In this document: positions 58,633 to 64,000 of the stretch, in pieces | Layout: every line of letters starts with the position of its first letter | Position numbering within the stretch: position 1 is the stretch's first letter | Source: Neospora caninum Liverpool | Lineage: Eukaryota > Apicomplexa > Conoidasida > Eucoccidiorida > Sarcocystidae | Assembly (NCBI RefSeq): GCF_000208865.1 | Contig: NC_018397.1 | Location: forward strand, 4,679,748 to 4,743,747 | Direction of reading: 5' to 3' | Length of the DNA stretch: 64,000 bases | Translations under genes and position numbers: made by a program | The notes under the pieces: model-generated | What the model was told of the DNA's origin: nothing | Database searches by the model: none | Seen by the model: only the letters and a program-made list of their open reading frames with translations

Positions 58633-61600
58633 ATGACTCCCATCCGGCTCAACGTCTACCGCCTGACAGGCAGCTTCGCGGTTCCCGGCCTGTGCGGATG
58701 CTGTGCTGCGTACCACACAGGTAGGAATGTGTTAGATCGGTCTCTGGTGCGATGGCGTGGCTGTTTCCTCGATCAGACCCTGGAGAGGCGATTCCTCTCG
58801 ACTCTGCAGGTGATACCCTCGGGCGCTGTCTACTTTTTTCCCTCTTTTCTCGTCGTGGCGAGTAGGTGGAGGGACCGCCTCCTGGGCCATCAGAGCCCAG
58901 TTGCCCTTGACGCTCTCGCCTGTCCTCGGCCGTCTCTTTCTCGGGTGTGCTTCGTCCCTCTCCGCGTTCTTTCGCCTTCCTCCATGCTCCCGGCGAAGAG
59001 AGCCTGCCGGCTCGCACGGCCTAGCCGATCTCCTCGTCGATGTAAAGTGCTCTTGGGCCTCTCTGAGTAGTGTGCGGCTAGGAAAACGGTCTAGTTAGCT
59101 CACTGCGTGCTTAGGATCAGACCAAAAGAGTTCACTACTGGTACTAGGAAAGAGGAGATTCCGTTAGTTCTTGGGAACGAGGCCACGGTCGAAACGTGCC
59201 GCCGGGGGTGTATTATTGATCGGCCTTGTCGAAATCGCTATGCATGCCTTCCGCGACCCTCCTTCCTCTCGCTCTTGCGCTCGTTCGCTCTTGCGCTCTT
59301 CCTCGCTCCCATCTCACCCTCTACCTTTCTCGCCGCCTGTCTTGCCTAACCCGAGAGTGGTTTCTGTCTTTGTGATGAATGTATGGAACTGCTGAACTCT
59401 TTTCCGGCGGCCCGTTTCTCGCGTTCTGCGCCGTCGTTAGTCTTGCGGAGACTTCGTTTTCGCGGGTTGTGTCGCCGTTGTCAGGTGTCCAGATCGATGC
59501 CACCGAATACACTTTTTCCCAAGGCACCGGCATCGTCGCCTCCGACTTTGATCTCGTTCGCAACGGACCGCACACACGCGTGTCGGTCTTTGGCGAGTCG
59601 CCGGGGCTGAGTGACGAGGAGCCTGAAGACGCAGTCTTTGTCTACTCGCTGGACATGGGCGTATGCCCGATGAACCGAACGCAGATTGCGGCCACGATTG
59701 AGTCCTTGCGCAGAGAATTCGCTGGAGAGAACTATCACATTCTCGAGAGAAACTGCAATCACTTCAGCGACGCACTCTGCCGACGCCTCGTGGGAAAAGG
59801 CATTCCGGCCTACCTCAATCGCGCAGCGTGGCTAGGAAGATGGATCAGGTGAGAGAAAAGACAGAAAGACAGGGAGGAAAACGAGAGAGAGGCAGACAAA
59901 GAAAGATAGGGGAACCCCCCGATCACTCTCTCTCTCAGCTGGACGGTAAGTTTCTCGAAGCAGGAAAGAAGCGCGACAGATATGGCGAGGGAAACGAGAG
60001 ACAGCGAGAGATATATCGAGGGGAAAGAGAGAAGGCAAGGAGCAAAAAAACAGAGAGGCGGTTTTTAGGCAGACGGCGTAGCAGACAAAACAGGAATACC
60101 GGGAGAGAGGAAGAGAAGGGAGGTAGAAGCAGACGCGCATCAAGAGAGGCACGCACGGGAAAGAGAAGACGGGAGCGGAAAACAAGACCGGGGAGTTCTT
60201 CTCTCGCAGATGCTGACATATCCAATCGCGTCCGGTCCTTTGCGCTCTGTTCTCGTTTCGCGGAGCTTCCTGCGCCCAGTCTTTTTCCTGCACGCCTTCT
60301 GTCCCCCCGCCTCTGCACTGTGTCTGTTCAGCTGCTTCTTCCCCCCCGGCGCGTTGGAGCCGCACGTCTCCGAGCCGCCAGCCTCCTGTGCGACGGGACT
60401 CGAGCTCTTTGAGGGACCCGGGCGGCGCCTCGGCGGAGACACTTGCGCCTGTTCGCACAGCCTCCTGGTCTGCTCGCCCCAACAGGCCCCGGCGCTCTCA
60501 GGCGTTCTTCGTCGCCTGACGGAGCAATGGTCTCAGGGAGACGGCTGTCTCTCCGACCAGCGGAGTTCGCAAAACGTCTTCATTCGTAAGTGGAGTTCGC
60601 GTCCCTTCATCTGTCCCCGTGGTCTGCTGGCCTAGCCCTCTATCTGGCCATTTATTCACTCCAGTTTTCTATCTCCTGACCCACTTGCCCATCTGTCCAC
60701 TGCCCTATCTAGGAGGTATGCGCATTCGTACGTGTGTATGACTATGCATATGCAAATAAATATCCGCAGAGGATATTCATACGTCGAGGAAACCAGGGGT
60801 ATACATATATATATGTATATATATGTGTATATATATGTATATATATATATATATATGAACCTGGATTGCTGAAGACTGCGGTGGGTCTGAAAGCTCCTCT
60901 GGTGGCTGTGTGGAGGCAGACCGATGTACTCGCGTGGCTCGGTTCGAGCTGAGAGGCGCCTGCTTACAGATTTTTCGAATCGTCGTGCTGAAAGACCCGT
61001 AATTTCCGTGTTGTCCTTGCGGCGTTCCACCGCGTTTCTCTCTCTTCAGCCGCGGAAGACGCCCGAGCGCTGGAGTTCTCGCGGGCGCTACTCGCAGATG
61101 CAGCCAGAGCACGCATGGAGCGGCAAAAAGGAAGGTAACGCGACAGACGCAGACTCGCAAGAGGCCGGAGAGCAGTGGGAGAAAGAGACAGAGAAGCGAG
61201 GCTGAAGCATAGAGGGAGAACAGGCGAGCGCTTGAGCAAGAGAGAAGAGAAGGAGAGACAAAATCAGCAGGGTTTGATAAGAAAATGGGAGGGAGAAGAT
61301 AGACGTCGAAGACGGCAGGAAGAAAATGAAGAACGAGAAACAGAGATAGAGAATAGGAAAGCGCGGAACGTGGGGCAAAAGAACGATGACGCAGAGAGGA
61401 GAACTCGAAAGAGGAGACGTGTCACGAGGAGAGAAAAGGCGTGCCAAGAGGAGGGAGGCGGCTGTTTTCGCTTGTAATGGAAGGCGCACGTTGGTGTACG
61501 CCCATCTACTCTCCGGGCGCCGGTGTTTGCAGCAGCTCGCCCGTTCTCACGTTCAAGTCTTTCCTGCGGTTCCCCTTTTTGTCTGATATGAGACAGTCGA

Positions 61601-62315
61601 ACGAGAAACCCAACACTCGCCTTCAATGCAATGCAGCTGCGTGTTTTCTCTTCCACCCACGTTTCTCGCGTTTCACTGCGTCCCTCTCTTTTCCTTCTCC
61701 GTTGTTGCTCCCCTTTTCCTTCTTTTTCTATCTTTCTCTTTCGTCCTCGCTCGAAAGCCCCGTAGCCTGCCTCTGTAAGCTTCCTTTGGCTTGCTCGCCC
61801 CCTCGGTGTCCCTCGGGGGCGGACTCGGCTTATAGTCGAGCCGAGAGCGGGGCTGGGGTGTCGACGAGCGGCTGAGCCTTCTACGCTCGGTGTACAGATG
61901 TCCGTTCGCCCCGAAACGCGCAAAGTCCGCGGTGAGTTTACCGTTGCCGTCCGTTCCTTGCGGCAAGCACGCGAAGCGAGTGGCGAAAACTGCCTAGGCA
62001 CTCTCGATGGCGACGCGTCTCTCAGCCTGTGTCTCACTGCTGCCGGCTTCTGTGGCTGCGCCGCTGGAAGCAGAAGCTGGATTCACGTCGTTCTCTCCAG
62101 TTCCGCTCGTGTCAGCAACGGTATCTGCGGCTCCCGCTCTCCAGGAGACAGTGGAATCGCCGCCGAGGGCTTGCTCATTGCAAAGACTAGCCTCCTGTGC
62201 GTTGTCACACGAAACTGTGGCGAAGGCTACATGCGACGCAGCCTCCAGGGACTCTGAGCGGCAGGCCAACCTGGCTCCAGGCTTAACACAACACGAAACC
62301 GCCAGCTTGGCGTGA
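58633..62315 (+). CDS. PPPDE/DeSI-family isopeptidase, ~423 aa, seven exons including a 7-base microexon
   Basis: Exons: 58633-58720, 59485-59848, 59939-59945, 60210-60585, 61050-61134, 61898-61931, 61998-62315. The first two are firm. They encode a PPPDE (DUF862) thiol peptidase domain like desumoylating isopeptidases: IRLNVYRLTG, AAYHTGVQI with catalytic His28, YTFSQGTGIVASDFD, and NYHILERNCNHFSDALCRRL with catalytic Cys120, then IPAYLNRAAWLGRWI. The third exon is only seven bases, between ctctctctcag and gtaagt. Skipping it puts a stop two codons later, so it appears required. Exon 4 is hydrophobic/Cys-rich (MLTYPIASGPLRSVLV) and could hold a membrane segment. Exons 5-7 encode EDARALEFSRALLADAARAR, a small basic linker, and an Ala/Ser-rich tail. 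They rest only on phase and splice consensus. Animal DeSI proteins are much shorter (about 170-195 aa). Confidence 0.8.
59939..59945 (+). other. 7-base microexon of the DeSI gene
   Basis: ctggacg is flanked by a strong acceptor (ctctctctctcag) and donor (gtaagt). With the AG left over from exon 2 it reads Ser-Trp-Thr and restores phase 0 for exon 4, which otherwise would read Arg-Cys-stop. Confidence 0.6.
60799..60857. repeat. AT-rich (TA)n microsatellite
   Basis: Interrupted TA/TG repeat (tatatatgtatatatatgtg type) within intron 4 (60586-61049) of the DeSI gene. Confidence 0.9.
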
Positions 62316-62435
62316 GTTTCGCACACAAGAAATACACCGTGGAAACGTGGCACACACTGAGTGAAGGGTTCGCCAGGGGGCGAATGAGCGCGTTACTCAG
62401 CAGGCTCGTCACTCGCTGGAAATAAAAGCAAAGTT

Positions 62436-63990
62436 TTAGAGAGTATCGACACCTGCAAGTTGAAGGATGTCGTAGAGACTGCTGGACGCCGTCTCCGTCT
62501 TCCCCGCTTCAGATGCGGGCGCAGACTGCAGATTCTGTTTCGTTCCCCCCTCCCCCCCTTGCGCCACTCCGTCGCCTGTCGCCACGGCGGTTTTCACTCC
62601 TTGCTCAGGATCGGGCTTTTTCTCCGGTGGTCTCTCTGCATCAAGAGGCCTCCCTGTGTCCCCTCGCTGCCACCCCCGTGTCTCGTCGCGCTTTTCTGCC
62701 TGCGTTGCGCCCGGCCTGCCTCGTGCCTCCATCGATCGCTTTTCCTGCGTCTCTCCCACAGACGGTCTGCCTGCGTCGCCTCCATGCCTCGCCGTCTCGC
62801 CAGGCACGAGCGCAAAGTATCGGTTCTTCTGCTTGCTGTCCTTTCTTCGCGCCTCGTCTGAGAGCGCAGAGGCGCTGCCTTCTCTCGGCCTCGCGAGACC
62901 GTCGCTGTGCGAGGGTTTCGTGGAGGCATCCCCACCGGAAGGCCCCCGCGGCGGGCGAAGAGGGAGGAAACCCGCAGCCGGCTTCTGCCAAGACGCCCGA
63001 ACCGCGTCTTCCAAAGTTCGGAACTGCGTCCGCCGTCGTTTGCCTCCCGAGGTCCGACCTTGCTCCGACGCGGGTCGAGCAGCGGAGGCGCGCGAAGCCA
63101 GAGAGAGAGCAGAAGCGTGTGAAGGAAACGATGAAGGAAGCGAGGACAGGGGACGGGAATGTACAGAGGGGCGTTGAGATGGGGAAGAGAGGGGAAGGAG
63201 GTGCGCCGTTGCAGCGGGATCTGGATGCTGAGGCGTCGGAGTCGGGAGATCTGGAGAAGGACGGGAGGGAGGGTCTGACGAGGAGGGATGCGTTTTCTCT
63301 TCTGTCGCTGCGCGCCTCCTTTTCCGCTTGTTGAACTCCGAGGCAGAAACCAACTTGGAGGAAAGAGACGCGCGCTTAGGCTCATGCAGCAGAGAAGACC
63401 CGAGGAAGCTCGGCTTCTGCTGGCGGTACACCGCTGGGGTGGAGATACATCCGGGCGACGGCGGGGAAGTCCGCGCACAGAGGAAACAGAGGAAAACCTG
63501 AGCATCAGCGGAAAGAGACGCGCCTTCGGGATGACAGACGGGCAGAGGCGAAGATTGGAGGCGGGCGGTTGGAGCGCAGGCGAGACAACCCGGAAACAAA
63601 CCCGGAGACAGAAGAAGAGACAGAAAAGGCGAAACCGACAAGGCCAGCAATGTGTGCACAGACAGCGACAGGCTCACTGTGGGGAGAGAGAGAGAAGGGT
63701 ATCGAGAGAGAAGGATGCGAGAAAGAGAGGAGACGACCTCGGAAACACGCACGCGAAGCGTGAAAGAGGAGACGCTGCGGAAGAGAGGCGGGGAGAAACA
63801 GAAAACCTCTTTCCTCTCACCAGTTCGTTCTTCAGAAACCGATTTGCCGCGAAGGTGTGAACATTCGAGGCAGGGGTGGACAGTGGTCCAGCGGAGAGCA
63901 TGTCTCTCTTCGCCTCCCCGCTGTGAAAAGCGGGGTCGGCGGTTGCAGCGAGGCGACGCAAGTCTCTCGCGGAAAAGGAATTCTCGCGCC
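62436..63990 (-). CDS. 3' part of an unrecognised gene, continues beyond the window end
   Basis: Two minus-strand exons are supported: 63821-63990 and 62436-63419, with upstream exons beyond 64000. The first reads RENSFSARDLRRLAATADPA and ends ASNVHTFAANRFLKNEL at a CTG|gtgaga donor. The second begins QKPSFLGSSLLHEPKRASLS after a cag|cag acceptor (NAGNAG, so one Gln may be optional). It then becomes Ser/Pro/Arg-rich, with a basic patch (EFNKRKRRRAA), a GKRRRTQFRTLEDAVRASWQ segment that may be helical, RYFALVPGE, and the C-terminus LYDILQLAGVDTL. I do not recognise the family; the basic patches would suit a nuclear or nucleic-acid-binding protein. The stop at 62436 is about 120 bases from the end of the convergent DeSI gene, so the two 3' UTRs probably overlap. 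Confidence 0.6.
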
Positions 63991-64000
63991 CTGCGAGCGT

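Noticed and set aside
1..64000. CRISPR arrays, bacterial operons, ribosome binding sites, riboswitches, insertion sequences
   Set aside because: None seen. The spliceosomal introns and gene families are eukaryotic, so these categories do not apply.

Overview
The window looks like nuclear chromosomal DNA of a tissue-cyst coccidian apicomplexan (Toxoplasma gondii or a close relative such as Hammondia or Neospora). The reasons are: roughly even base composition; long single-exon genes next to genes with many short GTAAGT/GTGAGT introns; long low-complexity Ser/Ala/Pro/Glu insertions; lineage-specific secreted proteins; a mitochondrial rRNA fragment in nuclear DNA; and a large Skp1 GlcNAc-transferase homologue. 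The genus is inferred from gene style and was not checked against a database.

Layout. 177-4901 (-) is a Gnt1-type glycosyltransferase for Skp1. 7410-10622 (+) and 12850-14655 (+) are two lineage-specific secretory proteins. 18052-20135 (-) is an RNA polymerase small subunit, probably RPB11, in four exons. 22971-24246 (+) is a 157-residue membrane protein in three exons, the first only five codons long. 26647-32146 (+) is a lipase-maturation-factor family membrane protein in eight exons. 35392-41306 (+) is an approximately 1820-residue RING-H2 protein in three exons. 43203-47397 (-) is the tRNA wybutosine enzyme TYW1 in six exons. 48095-51754 (-) is a secreted protein with a G8-like region in five exons. 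53045-55731 (+) is an acidic secreted protein in two exons. 58633-62315 (+) is a PPPDE/DeSI-type isopeptidase with a 7-base microexon. 62436 to beyond the window end (-) is the 3' part of an unrecognised gene.

The genes do not form an operon and only loosely share biology. Three concern ubiquitin, SUMO or Skp1 (Gnt1, RING-H2, DeSI), two concern RNA (RPB11, TYW1), two are membrane proteins, and four appear to enter the secretory pathway. Several neighbours are head-to-head (Gnt1 with the 1070-residue gene, the RNA polymerase subunit with the small membrane protein gene, the G8-like gene with the 782-residue gene) or tail-to-tail (RING-H2 with TYW1; DeSI with the last gene, about 120 bases apart).

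Exon junctions were assembled by hand from splice consensus, reading phase and family motifs. RNA data were not available. The most notable observations are a TYW1 that lacks the expected flavodoxin domain and carries a signal-like leader (possible apicoplast targeting), a nuclear insertion of mitochondrial LSU rRNA, a frame-cycling 86-base minisatellite, and a set of undescribed secreted proteins.
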